From Deinococcus indicus (GTDB taxonomy: Bacteria; Deinococcota; Deinococci; Deinococcales; Deinococcaceae): 64,000 nt of DNA. A program made the translations under genes and the position numbers. The notes below the pieces were generated by a model. That model worked only from the letters and a program-made list of their open reading frames with translations. It made no database searches and was not told where the DNA came from. The stretch is from positions 35,726 through 99,725 of the forward strand of contig NZ_NHMK01000003.1 in NCBI RefSeq assembly GCF_002198095.1. Reading direction: 5' to 3'. This document shows, in pieces, positions 16,581 to 25,249 of this stretch. How positions within the stretch are numbered: the first letter of the stretch is position 1; every line of letters begins with the position of its first letter.

Positions 16581-16762
16581 GCAGGAAGGCCTCGTTCCGG
16601 AGGGCGCATGAGGTCGGCCAGGACTCGCCGGAGGCCCGCTTCCGGGTGCGGGTCGCCCAGCTGGTGCAGGGCGTCCAGCAGCAGGTCGGCCGAGATGCAG
16701 GCAGCGTGGGCGTCGGCGGCGCGGCGCTCCAGTTCGGCAGCGATGACATGGGGTGAAATCAT
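16577..16762 (-). CDS. small helical protein of the tail module
   Basis: 61 residues (ISPHVIAAELERRAADAHAACISADLLLDALHQLG ... RRVLADLMRPPERGLPA), with AGGAG at good distance before the ATG. Helical pattern and amino-acid use are coding-like. Not recognised. It sits between the tail tube gene and the chaperone gene, inside the segment bounded by the 27-bp repeats. Confidence 0.6.
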   Translation of the reverse strand: MISPHVIAAELERRAADAHAACISADLLLDALHQLGDPHPEAGLRRVLADLMRPPERGLPA

Positions 16763-16799
16763 GACTCTCCTGTTGGGTGGTAACCCCGCGCACGAAAAG

Positions 16800-16826
16800 G
16801 GGCAGCGCGCGCCCTGTCGCGGGCGG
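16800..16826. repeat. 27-bp direct repeat, copy 2 (with terminator-like hairpin)
   Basis: Identical to 16493-16519. On the minus strand it forms GGGC-GCGCGCT-GCCC followed by CTTTTCG, immediately downstream of the tail tube gene, so this copy may act as its terminator. Copy 1 lacks the T-run. Confidence 0.75.
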
Positions 16827-16838
16827 GGGGGGTCAGGG

Positions 16839-17810
16839 TCAGGTGTCTTTGGTCTTGATGCTGAACGGGCTGACGCCGGGCGTCTGGTTGCGGGCGCGGA
16901 GCGTGGCGGTCGTGCGGACCCGGCCGGGGCTGACGGGCACTTCGCGGGCGCTGACCTGCACCTGGGCGGTGATCTCGATCAGTTTGGTGGTGCCGACGGC
17001 GAGTTTCCAGACGAGGGTGGTGAAGGCCTTGCTCTTGCCGAGCGCGAGGATGGCTTCGACGGGCCGGGCGAAGCTCATGCCGAATTCCGCGCCGATGGGC
17101 TGCTCGCTGGGCGCGAAGCCGCTGACGAACTCGCCGTTGGCGGGCAGGGGTTCGACGGGGTTGTACAGGCGGGCGGTGCTGGTGCTGTCGGGGACGTAGG
17201 AGATGCCGCCGATGGTGACGGTGTGTTCCAGTCGGCCCAGGCCGCCGCTGTAGCCGGGGATGACGGGCACGATGGGCGCGAAGGGCGCGATGGGCGCACC
17301 TTCGGGGTGCCGGACGCCCTTGGCTGCGTGGAAGGAGTACTGGGCGGTGACGTACTCGGTGCGCTGCTCAGGGACGGTCAGGAGCATCTCGTGCAGCTGG
17401 CCGTCGGTGATCTGCACGTGGCCGGCGCCGGGGACGTACCACTGACCGCTGAACGCGGTGAGCGGGAAGTACTCGGCCCACTGGGTGCTGTCGACGGGCG
17501 TGATGACGCCCTGCGCGTCCGGCGTGCCGAACATGGCCTTCATGGCCAGGATGACGTCGGCGGCGGTCGCTTCGGTGGTGACGCTGCGGCCCTGGTAGTC
17601 GCTGCCGGCGTACTCGGCGGGGTTCTCGAACGCGTTGCCCCGGAAAGCCTGGCTCATGCGTTCCAGGTCGTCGGGCAGGAAGCCGCTGCCGCCCGTTTCG
17701 CGCAGGAAGTGGGTGGGGGGGACGTACACGCCGGGTTCGGTCTGGAGGGCCATGCCGAAGTGGCCGCGGCGGCCCTGGTTGCGGATGGCGGTGTTGGCGG
17801 TGAAGGTCAT
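16839..17810 (-). CDS. major tail (tube) protein
   Basis: 323 residues, beta-rich (tail-tube fold expected). N-terminal TANTAIRNQGRRGHFGMALQTEPGVYVPPTHFLRETGGSGF is typical of tube subunits of this phage type, which begin with a short strand plus a threaded loop. It follows the head-tail connector genes and precedes the chaperone and tape-measure genes, the standard order. It overlaps the small gene 17807-18073 by four bases. Confidence 0.78.
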   Translation of the reverse strand: MTFTANTAIRNQGRRGHFGMALQTEPGVYVPPTHFLRETGGSGFLPDDLERMSQAFRGNAFENPAEYAGSDYQGRSVTTEATAADVILAMKAMFGTPDAQGVITPVDSTQWAEYFPLTAFSGQWYVPGAGHVQITDGQLHEMLLTVPEQRTEYVTAQYSFHAAKGVRHPEGAPIAPFAPIVPVIPGYSGGLGRLEHTVTIGGISYVPDSTSTARLYNPVEPLPANGEFVSGFAPSEQPIGAEFGMSFARPVEAILALGKSKAFTTLVWKLAVGTTKLIEITAQVQVSAREVPVSPGRVRTTATLRARNQTPGVSPFSIKTKDT

Positions 17811-18073
17811 GCGGTCTCCTCGGCGGGCGCGGTGGCCTCGTCTTCAACGGGCGCAGTGGCTTTGGCGGTCGTCCGTTCGAAGTGCCCGGTTTTCAGGATG
17901 GCCTGGGCGTGGGCGGCGCTGTCGGGCGCAATGACGATGCCAGGGGCCACCTGCACGGGCGGGTAGCCTTTCAGGGGGACGACGCCGGTGGTCTGACTGG
18001 TGTAAGCGAGGTTCTCGCCGCGCGGCTCCGGGGTTTTCTGGGCGGCTGCCGGTTCGGGCTTGGTCTTGGTCAT
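17807..18073 (-). CDS. small Ala/Pro/Glu-rich structural-module protein
   Basis: 88 residues. A central hydrophobic/beta stretch (TTGVVPLKGYPPVQVAPGIVIAPDS) is flanked by low-complexity ends (KPEPAAAQKTPEP; KATAPVEDEATAPAEETA). It is overlapped by its neighbours on both sides. Function unknown; position between tail completion gene and tube gene suggests a head-tail joining or tail accessory role. Confidence 0.6.
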   Translation of the reverse strand: MTKTKPEPAAAQKTPEPRGENLAYTSQTTGVVPLKGYPPVQVAPGIVIAPDSAAHAQAILKTGHFERTTAKATAPVEDEATAPAEETA

Positions 18074-18525
18074 GGGGTCTCCGTGATGGTCAGGTCGACC
18101 TCGAGGGTGAAGTCGAACGCGAGGGTCAGGACGGGCGGGAGGCCCGCTTCGACCGGGACGGGGTTCAGGAACCAGTTGCTGGGCGCGCCGCCCAGACCCC
18201 GGAATGCGGGGTTGCCCTGCACGTCGGGGAGGCGGTCGAAGCTGGTCAGCGCGCGGAACACGGCCGCCTCGTCCTTGAACGTTTTGCTCTGGTCGGTTTC
18301 GGCGGCGTAGTGCACGGCGATGTAGCCCTGGTACGCGCGGGGCACGAGCAGGCCGCCGCTGCCCCAGCCGCCGCCGGGGCTGTCCTGGCCGGCCGTGATC
18401 ACGAACTCGGACGTCCCGCCCCTGAGTTCCTTGCTGGCGAGCGGGCGGGGCGTCAGGCCGGGCAGGTTCGCCTGGGTCCTGACGTGCTGGTACAGCAGGC
18501 GGAACAGTGGGGCGGGGTCGATCAC
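18070..18525 (-). CDS. tail terminator/completion-like protein
   Basis: 151 residues from GTG 18525, which overlaps the gp10-like stop (GTGA). The N-terminus IDPAPLFRLLYQHVRTQANLPGLTPRPLASKELRGG is like neck/tail terminator subunits, which begin with a helix followed by a beta sheet (GYIAVHYAAETDQSKTFKDEAAVFRALTSFD ... VLTLAFDFTLEVDLTI). Assigned by position and this pattern. Confidence 0.55.
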   Translation of the reverse strand: MIDPAPLFRLLYQHVRTQANLPGLTPRPLASKELRGGTSEFVITAGQDSPGGGWGSGGLLVPRAYQGYIAVHYAAETDQSKTFKDEAAVFRALTSFDRLPDVQGNPAFRGLGGAPSNWFLNPVPVEAGLPPVLTLAFDFTLEVDLTITETP

Positions 18526-18998
18526 GGGGTCTCCAGTGCGAAGTTCACGAACGCGGGGATCAGGTTGGTGGCCTGCAGGGCGGCGTCGCGGACCATGTGA
18601 CGGGGCCGCAGTCGCACCTGTCGGACCCGCACCCAGTTCCCGGTGGCCTCCGCGCCGTCCCAGGGGTTCCGGAGTCGGAAGGTCAGCCACTTGCCACGCC
18701 GGGGCCGGATGGCTCCGCCGGGCAGTCCGGCTGTACCTTCCTCGAGGAGGTTCATGCCGGGGCCGGTGGCGCTGATGCTGCTGCCGGCGCTGGTGTGGGT
18801 GGCGGTGACGCTCTGGCGGGCCGCGCCGGTGCGGGCGGTGAGGTAGCGGGTCATGGGGCCGCCGCCGACGTACTCGCGCAGTCGCTCGGCGGCCGCGTCG
18901 GCCCAGCGGGCGTTGACCTCGGCCGTGACGCGGTCGGGCAGTTGCTGTTCCACGTCACGGATCAGGGCGCGCAGGTCCCCCTGGATGTTCAGGGTCAC
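18522..18998 (-). CDS. HK97 gp10-like tail completion / minor tail protein
   Basis: 158 residues from GTG 18998, overlapping the previous stop. NIQGDLRALIRDVEQQLPDRVTAEVNARWADAAAERLREYVGGG, then RYLTARTGAARQSV, then GMNLLEEGTAGLPGGAIRPRRGKWLTFR and VRDAALQATNLIPAF: the pattern T-G-x-L/R-S ... (V/A)LEEGT ... MIxPKxxKxLxF of gp10-family proteins. A broken partial copy of its middle lies at 16524-16580. Confidence 0.75.
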   Translation of the reverse strand: MTLNIQGDLRALIRDVEQQLPDRVTAEVNARWADAAAERLREYVGGGPMTRYLTARTGAARQSVTATHTSAGSSISATGPGMNLLEEGTAGLPGGAIRPRRGKWLTFRLRNPWDGAEATGNWVRVRQVRLRPRHMVRDAALQATNLIPAFVNFALETP

Positions 18999-19696
18999 TG
19001 GTTCCACCACGGGTCGATGGCGGGGGGCGTGACGGGCACGCCGGGGTCGGGGGTGGGGTCGTTGCCGGGCGTGGGGGCGCGCGCGCCGGTGCGTCCGCGC
19101 CAGCTGAGGCCGAGGGTGTCGCCGAGCGTGTCCCGCTGGATGGGCGGCACGACCTCGTACTCGTCGCCGTCCGTGGTGCTGATGACGGTGCCGGGGTCGA
19201 GGGTCACGCCGGGCGGCAGGTGCGCGCGGTGGCTGTCGTCCACGCTGGCGGCCAGGTCGTTGCCGGACTGCGCGCCGCCGGGGAGCGTGGCGGTCGCCTG
19301 GACGCGCAGGCGGACGCTCTGGCCTGCGGCGGTCGCCTGAACCGGGTAGGCGCGGGCGTCCACGAGTCGGCAGACGCCGACGCTCCGGCCGGTGTACTGG
19401 CTTTCGTCGCTCCATACGCCAAACACCAGCTGCCCGCCCTGATGGGGGACGCTGGTGCCGGGAGTGGGTTCGCTCTGCCCTGGCGCGAGACGAAGAAGGC
19501 GCAGACTGGCGGGCATCGGGTCCGTCTGGAGTTTCAGGAGACCGCGTCCGCCGTTGCCCCGGTTCGGGTCCCTCACGCCGAACTGCCGGGTGATCCCGTC
19601 CGACCAGACGGCGCGCAGCGGGTAGCGCAGGGCGTTCAGGTCCGCATCCGAGTCCACGGACGCCACGGCGGCCTGCACGTCGTCCAGGAGGCTCAT
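18995..19696 (-). CDS. head-tail module protein, unknown
   Basis: 233 residues. N-terminal helix (SLLDDVQAAVASVDSDADLNALRYPLRAVWSDG), beta-rich centre, Pro-rich C-terminus (PTPGNDPTPDPGVPVTPPAIDPWW). It lies between the gp6-like connector and gp10-like gene. No family recognised; a neck or stopper role is inference from position. Confidence 0.6.
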   Translation of the reverse strand: MSLLDDVQAAVASVDSDADLNALRYPLRAVWSDGITRQFGVRDPNRGNGGRGLLKLQTDPMPASLRLLRLAPGQSEPTPGTSVPHQGGQLVFGVWSDESQYTGRSVGVCRLVDARAYPVQATAAGQSVRLRVQATATLPGGAQSGNDLAASVDDSHRAHLPPGVTLDPGTVISTTDGDEYEVVPPIQRDTLGDTLGLSWRGRTGARAPTPGNDPTPDPGVPVTPPAIDPWWNQ

Positions 19697-20133
19697 CGCG
19701 CCGCTCCGGGGAACAGCGGCCGGCGCGGAGCGGACGGGAAGGCCAGCAGCAGGAATTTCTCAGCGAGTCCCGCCCAGTGCGTGGAGGTGAGGGTGAGCGT
19801 TTCGTCTTTCGACGCGGCCGCGCGGTACTTCACTTCCAGCTCGTCCGGGATCTTGATGGACTCGATGACTTTCGCGGGTCCGCTCGTCGCCACATGATGC
19901 AGGGTGATCCCGCTGTCCGTTCCGGCCCGGAGTTCCAGGGCCTTGGCGGCGATGGCGGTACGTGCCGCCAGTCGCTGGGGCGTGTCGAGGGCCGTGTCGC
20001 TGACGTTGCGTTCCGCGAGGCGCTGTGCGACCCATAGGGCGGCGAGGGTGAGGTGTCCTTCGGTCACGTCCGTCACGTCCGCTGGCGCGTCGGGGATGAG
20101 CTGGGGCACCTCGGCGGGCGTGACGGTGATCAC
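19693..20133 (-). CDS. head-tail connector (gp6-like) protein
   Basis: 146 residues, helical: VTPAEVPQLIPDAPADVTDVTEGHLTLAALWVAQRLAERNVSD ... RLAARTAIAAKALELRAG. Short helical proteins of this size after the capsid gene are usually the adaptor that plugs onto the portal. Overlaps the next gene by four bases. Confidence 0.6.
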   Translation of the reverse strand: MITVTPAEVPQLIPDAPADVTDVTEGHLTLAALWVAQRLAERNVSDTALDTPQRLAARTAIAAKALELRAGTDSGITLHHVATSGPAKVIESIKIPDELEVKYRAAASKDETLTLTSTHWAGLAEKFLLLAFPSAPRRPLFPGAAR

Positions 20134-20136
20134 GGG

Positions 20137-20631
20137 TCAGTCCTGCGCTTCGACGAGGGTGCCGTCGCGCAGGCCGCGCGCGAGGGCGGGCGTCCAGTGG
20201 GCGGTGACGGGGTCCGCGCCGATCACGCGGCTGCCCTGCGCCTGGTCGGGGTCGGTGAACGTGCCGCCGTACGCGGCGATGGTGTCGTTCACGCGGACCG
20301 TGAAGGTCGGCGCGTCCGGTGCGGGCTCGGCGCTGCCTGTGCTGGCGCTGCCGCCCTGCAGTTCGGCCAGGGCAGCGCGCGCGGCGTCCGCGTCCGGTTC
20401 GTCCAGCAGCGCCTGGAGTTGCTCGCTGGTCAGGGTGGCGTCCGTGAGTTCGACATCCAGCGCGTCCTGCACCTGCGTGGTGAGGATTTCGCGCTTGACG
20501 CCTTCGGGGTCCGTTTCGACGCGGTCCGCCCAGCCCTGCAGGACGTCCGCTTTCGGGTTGGTGGCCTCGGTGTTGATGGTGACGCCGAGTTTCTCGCCGA
20601 GCAGTCCGGCGTTCTCTTTCCTGGTGGCCAT
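20137..20631 (-). CDS. structural-module protein, unknown
   Basis: 164 residues. Residues 1-80 are charged and helical (NAGLLGEKLGVTINTEATNPKADVLQGWADRVETD), followed by an acidic helical stretch and a beta C-terminal part beginning TFTVRVNDTIAAYGGTFTDP. SD AGGAGAT lies before the ATG. Position right after the major capsid gene; possibly a head fibre/decoration or neck protein. Not recognised. Confidence 0.55.
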   Translation of the reverse strand: MATRKENAGLLGEKLGVTINTEATNPKADVLQGWADRVETDPEGVKREILTTQVQDALDVELTDATLTSEQLQALLDEPDADAARAALAELQGGSASTGSAEPAPDAPTFTVRVNDTIAAYGGTFTDPDQAQGSRVIGADPVTAHWTPALARGLRDGTLVEAQD

Positions 20632-20681
20632 GGGTGATCTCCTGCGCCGGGCCTGCTGGGGTCAGCGGCCCGGCGTGACGC

Positions 20682-21782
20682 TTACTGGAGGGTGAGGGTG
20701 GTGGCGGCGCCGGTGTCGGGCTTGCTGAAGCCGAGCATCTCGGTGATCTGCACGGCCTGCAGGTCGCGGCGGATGATGTCCTCGTACCGGACGAGGTCGA
20801 AGCGGGGGTCGTAGTGCATGGTCAGCGCGGCGGCCGGGTCGATGGCGAGCAGCTGGTCGGTGCCGGTCAGGACGCTGCGCTGGGGCGGCAGCTTGGGGCG
20901 CATGCCGAACAGGGTGGGGAACGTGCCGGTGTCGCGGAAGTCGGCGGCGGCGGCGGTGCTGCCCGTGCCGGTCACGACGTCCATGCTCAGCGCCTGCCCG
21001 AGCGCGGCGGTCGCGCCGGTCAGGATGGTGGGTTCCGCGCCGTACTCCTCGGCTTTCATCAGCAGCGCGACGAAGTCGGCGGCGGTCAGGGTCGCGCCGG
21101 CGGCGTTGACGTTCGGGGCGGCGTTGTTGTTGCCGTCGCCGTTCTTGAGGATGTCGAGCGCCTTGCGGATCTTGTTCCGGTCGGCCTGACGGCGGACCTT
21201 CAGCAGCCAGCGGTCGAAGGTGCTGAGGCTGGCGTTCAGGATCGCCTCGAGGCTGGCTTCCAGGCGCCCGCCGCACTTGAACAGGCGGACGACGGCGTCA
21301 CCCTGCGTGATGGTCAGCACGGGGTACTCGGCGCCTTCGGCGACGCGGGCCAGGTCGGCGTTCTCGTCGTCCTGGAAGCTGAGCAGCTGGGTGTTGACGA
21401 CGCTGGCCTCGACGGGCTGGGTGTCGGTGACGACGTCGGCGAGCGTCAGGCCGTTGCGGCTGTCACGGCCGACTTCGCGGTAGCGTTCCTCGATGTACAG
21501 GGGGAACAGGATGCGGTTGTCTTCCTGGCGGAAGAACGCGTCGTTGACGGTCGCGGCGGCGTGACGGCCGCGGGGTTCGAGGCCCGCGCCGCGCACCATG
21601 ACCTGCTTCCACGCGGCGACGCTCGCGCCGGTGCTGTCGCGGGTGGCGGGGTCGTACAGGCTGCTGTCGATCTCGCCGTTGTCCGCGAGGTGCTGGATCT
21701 GCTGCGCGAACGTGCGGCGCTCGGCGTGCGCGTCGGCTTTCAGGGCGAGGGTGAGGTCGTTGATCTTCTTGATTTTCGGCAT
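20682..21782 (-). CDS. major capsid protein (HK97-fold)
   Basis: 366 residues. Long N-terminal helix (LTLALKADAHAERRTFAQQIQHLADNG), then an E-loop/P-domain-like region (ILFPLYIEERYREVGRDSRNGLTLADVV) and A-domain end (YDPRFDLVRYEDIIRRDLQAVQITEMLGFSKPD). Size, position after protease and decoration genes, and the ending motif agree with HK97-type capsid subunits of the family with short or no delta domain. Confidence 0.8.
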   Translation of the reverse strand: MPKIKKINDLTLALKADAHAERRTFAQQIQHLADNGEIDSSLYDPATRDSTGASVAAWKQVMVRGAGLEPRGRHAAATVNDAFFRQEDNRILFPLYIEERYREVGRDSRNGLTLADVVTDTQPVEASVVNTQLLSFQDDENADLARVAEGAEYPVLTITQGDAVVRLFKCGGRLEASLEAILNASLSTFDRWLLKVRRQADRNKIRKALDILKNGDGNNNAAPNVNAAGATLTAADFVALLMKAEEYGAEPTILTGATAALGQALSMDVVTGTGSTAAAADFRDTGTFPTLFGMRPKLPPQRSVLTGTDQLLAIDPAAALTMHYDPRFDLVRYEDIIRRDLQAVQITEMLGFSKPDTGAATTLTLQ

Positions 21783-21863
21783 GGGCTGGCCCTCCTGCGG
21801 GCGTCATGGGAGCGCCCACCCCTGCTGCAGGGTGGGCGCGGTTCGTGGTGCCGGGGGCGGGGG

Positions 21864-22211
21864 TTACAGCTTGATGTTGGCGAGGCCGTTCTGGGCGATG
21901 TTCACGAGCACGCGGGTGCCGCCCGCGCCGACCTTGGCTTTCCCGGCGCCGTCCACGACGAGCGTCTGGTAGCCGAGGGGGAGGGTGCCGACCGTGGCGA
22001 TGTCGGTGAAGCCGGCACCTTCGAGGGCGACGGCGCCGACGCCGTCGGCTTCCTTGGTGAGGACCTTGCCGAGCAGGGGGTTGCCGTCCGCACCGCGTCC
22101 GGCGGTGGCGGCGCCGGTGTGGGCGACGGCGTCACCGACGACGGTGCCGGCGGCGAGGTTCATGGTGGGGAAGTGGTTCTGGCCGTTGAAGACGAGTTCT
22201 CCGAGTTTCAT
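21864..22211 (-). CDS. head decoration protein-like
   Basis: 115 residues, Gly/Ala/Val-rich beta protein (LVFNGQNHFPTMNLAAGTVVGDAVAHTGAATAGRG ... LLGKVLTKEADGVGAVALEGAGFTDIATVGTLPLGYQTLVVDG). It resembles lambda gpD / DUF2190-type capsid-stabilising proteins in size, composition and position between protease and capsid genes. Confidence 0.65.
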   Translation of the reverse strand: MKLGELVFNGQNHFPTMNLAAGTVVGDAVAHTGAATAGRGADGNPLLGKVLTKEADGVGAVALEGAGFTDIATVGTLPLGYQTLVVDGAGKAKVGAGGTRVLVNIAQNGLANIKL

Positions 22212-22255
22212 GGTGTTCCTCCAGGGGAAGCGGGATGGGGCGGTGAGCGGGGGGC

Positions 22256-23698
22256 TTAGAAGTTGAAGGCGGTCGGGGGAACGGCGGGCGCGGCGGGTTT
22301 GGTGTCGTCGGCCTGGGGGGGCGCGCCGGCGTCGGGTTTGCTCTGGCGTCCGGCGGGGTACAGGGCGGATTTCTGGGCGGTGAGGTCGTCGATCATGCCG
22401 GGCAGGTCGGCCGTGTCAGCCTTGCTGGCGAGGCGCGCGGCGCGTTCGATGGCGGCGGTAGCGTCGGCGCCGTAGACGCTGGTGGCGAGCGCTTCGACTT
22501 TCTCGATGAGGCTGGCGCGGTAGGCGGCGCCGTCGGCGGCCTGGGCGCGCAGCTGGGTGAGGCGGTCGGCGGTGAGGTCGTTCACTTCGACGCCGAGGGC
22601 GGCGGCAGTGAGTTCCCGCTGGGCCTGGATGCCCGCTTCGTACGCGCCGCTTTCGAGGGTGGCGGTGAGGGTCTGCGCGTCGGTCTGGGCGGCGTCGGTG
22701 GTGGTGTCGAGGGTGTGAGTCTTGCCGGTGCGGTCTTTGACGGTGATGAGCACGGTGTCCTCCTGGTGCGGGTCTTCCGCGCTGGCGCTGCGGCCGAGGC
22801 GGAGGGTGGGGGCGGGTTGGGGCGTGGCGGCCTGGAGGTGTTCGGTGATGATGTCGTTGAGCGTGCCGACCCGGTCGGCGAGGCCGGCGGTGACGGCTCC
22901 GTCTCCGAACCAGACGTCCCCGGTCGCCCAGGTGCTGGCCTTCGCGACGCTGACGTTGCGTCCGGCGGCGACGGCCTGCACGAACAGGTCGTGCACGGTG
23001 GCCATTTCCGCCTGCCACTGCGCGAGCACCGTGCCGTCCATGGCTTCGGCGGGCTGCCCGAGCGCTTTGCGTTCCGTGCTGCGGACGTACGTGACCTTCA
23101 GGCCTTCCCCTTCGAGGGCGGCGGTCTGGTCGGTGTGCGTGCCGATCACGCCGATACTGCCGACCTCGCCGGCGGGCGTGACGATGAACTCGGTGGCCTG
23201 CGCGCCGATCCAGTACGCGGCGCTGCACGCCATGGTGTTGGCGATGGCGGTGACGGTCTTGGCCTGCGCGGCTTCCGCGACGGCCTGCGCGGCCACGTCG
23301 ATGCCGGACACGGCGCCGCCGCCACTGTCGATGTCGATGATGATGCTCGTCACGGCCGGGTCCTGCGCGGCCGCGCGGACGCGGTCGGCGAAGGTGTGCG
23401 GGTCGACGGCGCCGCACATCCAGACCATCATGCTGCCGCGCGGGAAGATCGTGCCGTGCAGGGGGATGATGGCGACGCTGGGCGTGGCGTCCTGCGCGTC
23501 CTGCGTGGCGGCGGCGCGGCCCTCGCGCGCGGCCCTGAGTTCACGGAGGGTGTCTTCGCTGGGGCCGTGCCCGGCGAGGTACGCGCTGAAGCCCGTGACG
23601 ATGTCCTGCAGCTGGTCGCCTTTGATGGCCCAGCGGCCGTTGGCGATCAGGGCGGTGACGCCGCTGAGGTGGGTGGGACTGCGGGTCTTGGTGGTCAT
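22256..23698 (-). CDS. S49 (SppA-type) head maturation protease fused to scaffold domain
   Basis: 480 residues. Protease part: SVAIIPLHGTIFPRG, then DIDSGGGAVSG (residues 122-132), the nucleophile motif NTMACSAAYWIG (Ser159) and the general-base region TERKALGQP (Lys211): the Ser-Lys dyad of S49 peptidases as in lambda gpC. From about 330 the sequence is helical and charged (LESGAYEAGIQAQRELTAAALGVEVNDLTADRLTQLRAQAADGAAYRASLIEKVEALA ...) and ends in a disordered tail, which fits a scaffold domain fused in frame. It lies between portal and decoration genes. An internal start giving free scaffold is possible but not shown. Confidence 0.88.
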   Translation of the reverse strand: MTTKTRSPTHLSGVTALIANGRWAIKGDQLQDIVTGFSAYLAGHGPSEDTLRELRAAREGRAAATQDAQDATPSVAIIPLHGTIFPRGSMMVWMCGAVDPHTFADRVRAAAQDPAVTSIIIDIDSGGGAVSGIDVAAQAVAEAAQAKTVTAIANTMACSAAYWIGAQATEFIVTPAGEVGSIGVIGTHTDQTAALEGEGLKVTYVRSTERKALGQPAEAMDGTVLAQWQAEMATVHDLFVQAVAAGRNVSVAKASTWATGDVWFGDGAVTAGLADRVGTLNDIITEHLQAATPQPAPTLRLGRSASAEDPHQEDTVLITVKDRTGKTHTLDTTTDAAQTDAQTLTATLESGAYEAGIQAQRELTAAALGVEVNDLTADRLTQLRAQAADGAAYRASLIEKVEALATSVYGADATAAIERAARLASKADTADLPGMIDDLTAQKSALYPAGRQSKPDAGAPPQADDTKPAAPAVPPTAFNF

Positions 23699-23700
23699 GG

Positions 23701-25242
23701 TCACTCCTGGGGGGTGGGGGCGTGCACGTACCGTCGTTCGCGGGGGTGGTACGCGTACCGGGCGGTGATCTGGGCGTCCGGGTCGCTGGTGGGGGCGGGC
23801 GGTGGGGGTGCGGGGGTGCCTGCGCTGTCGTCCCAGGTGTCCGCCCAGGCGGGGGCGTGCTGGTCCTCGTCGTCGCTGAAGTCCAGGTCGTCCGCGAACC
23901 GGCGGGCGTACGCCTTGCCGGCGATGGCCTTGCCGATCTGGTGGGCTTCCATGCGGGTCTTGTACGCTTCGGCTTCTGCCTGCTTGAACGCACTTTCGGC
24001 CTGCTGGAAGCGCACGTACGCCACGGCGCGAATGCCGCGCAGGCGCAGGTGCAGGTTCAGCCCGAACTCCAGTTGCCGCGCGATGACGGCCTGGATGTTC
24101 GTGGCGCGCGCCTCGATCATCGGGTAGACGATCTTCGCGAGTGCCTCGGTGGTGCTGTCCATGTGCCCGCGCAGGAATCCGACGGTGCTCAGGCCGCTCC
24201 AGACGCGGCGGTTGTTCTCCCCGACGATGTCCTGCAGGCCGGTGAGGCTGTGGCTGATGTTGTTGATCGTGAACTTCGTGCCTTCCGGTCCGACGAACAG
24301 GCCCTCGTCCGCGAGGCCGAGGATCATGTCGGCCGCCTGGTTGGTGTACTCGGCTTTCAGTTCCGCGTACCGGGGGTCTTGAGCGTCCGTCAGGCCGAGT
24401 TCCTGCGGACTGGGCAGGGGCAGTTCGACGCCGACGAGCGCGATCTTGCGCATCAGGTCGATCACGCGGTCCACGTTGTCGATCAGGCGGGTCTTGCGGT
24501 CCAGGCTCCGCAGGGCGCTGAGGAACATCGGAATGCCGTGCGGGTCGCCGCCCATCGTGAGGAGCGGCGCGTACAGGTACGTGGCCGGGTCCAGTTCGAT
24601 GGGGTTGATGGCGACGCCCACCTGGTGGTACGTGCGCGCTCCGGTGGTGGGGTCGTACCCGACGGCGATGCGTTCGGCGGGCACGACGACCGCGCCGATC
24701 ACGCCGCTGCGGGTGTCGTCGGTGGGCCACTCGACGCTGCTGGCGGGACTGGCGAGCAGTTCGAGGATCTGGTTGTTGATCAGGCCGTCCAGTCCGCCTC
24801 CCTCGGGGAAGATGGTGGTGGCCCAGGTGTCCAGTTCCGCGCGGGCGGCCTTGACGGCCTTGCGACTGCCGGTGAATTCGATGGTGTGGCCGGGGTTGAC
24901 GATGGCGAGGTAGTCGCTGGCGGCGCCGCTGACGTCCTCGTCGCTCTGCAGGAGCATCCGCAGGACGCCGGTGAGGCGGGTGCGGGTGTCGCCGGGGTAC
25001 CCGAGGTACGCGCCGGCGATCCGGTCGAGCATCGCGCCGGGGTTCTCGGCGCTGCGTTGCGTGCCGAGTTGCCGTCCGCTGCTGCGGAGGCTGCGGGTGA
25101 GGTTCGCGATGCCCCAGGAGGCGCGGCCCGTGACGGCCTGCCGGGCGTGGGGGCTGGCGCGGGCGCGGCGGCGCGGGAGGAGGTCCTGGACGGGGGTGTT
25201 CAGGGTCCGCCAGGCGCGGGTCAGGGAGTCTCGAATGCCGAT
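23701..25242 (-). CDS. portal protein, with apparent non-canonical (ATC) start
   Basis: 513 residues if begun at ATC 25242, ten bases after GGAGG; only 443 from the first ATG (25032). The 70 codons between are open, in frame, and read as a normal portal N-terminus (RDSLTRAWRTLNTPVQDLLPRRR). No ATG, GTG or TTG is available in them. Body: SGVIGAVVVPAERIAVGYDP, ATYLYAPLLTMGGDPHGIPMFLSALRSLDRKTRLIDNVDRVIDLMRKIALVGVELPL (stem/wing), and helical clip/crown LRGIRAVAYVRFQQAESAFKQAEAEAYKTRMEA. It lies directly after the terminase gene. Confidence 0.8.
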   Translation of the reverse strand: MGIRDSLTRAWRTLNTPVQDLLPRRRARASPHARQAVTGRASWGIANLTRSLRSSGRQLGTQRSAENPGAMLDRIAGAYLGYPGDTRTRLTGVLRMLLQSDEDVSGAASDYLAIVNPGHTIEFTGSRKAVKAARAELDTWATTIFPEGGGLDGLINNQILELLASPASSVEWPTDDTRSGVIGAVVVPAERIAVGYDPTTGARTYHQVGVAINPIELDPATYLYAPLLTMGGDPHGIPMFLSALRSLDRKTRLIDNVDRVIDLMRKIALVGVELPLPSPQELGLTDAQDPRYAELKAEYTNQAADMILGLADEGLFVGPEGTKFTINNISHSLTGLQDIVGENNRRVWSGLSTVGFLRGHMDSTTEALAKIVYPMIEARATNIQAVIARQLEFGLNLHLRLRGIRAVAYVRFQQAESAFKQAEAEAYKTRMEAHQIGKAIAGKAYARRFADDLDFSDDEDQHAPAWADTWDDSAGTPAPPPPAPTSDPDAQITARYAYHPRERRYVHAPTPQE

Positions 25243-25249
25243 GGTGGGT

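Noticed and set aside
16414..16749. 111-codon minus-strand frame
   Set aside because: Ser/Pro/Arg-rich shadow of the 61-codon gene in another frame.
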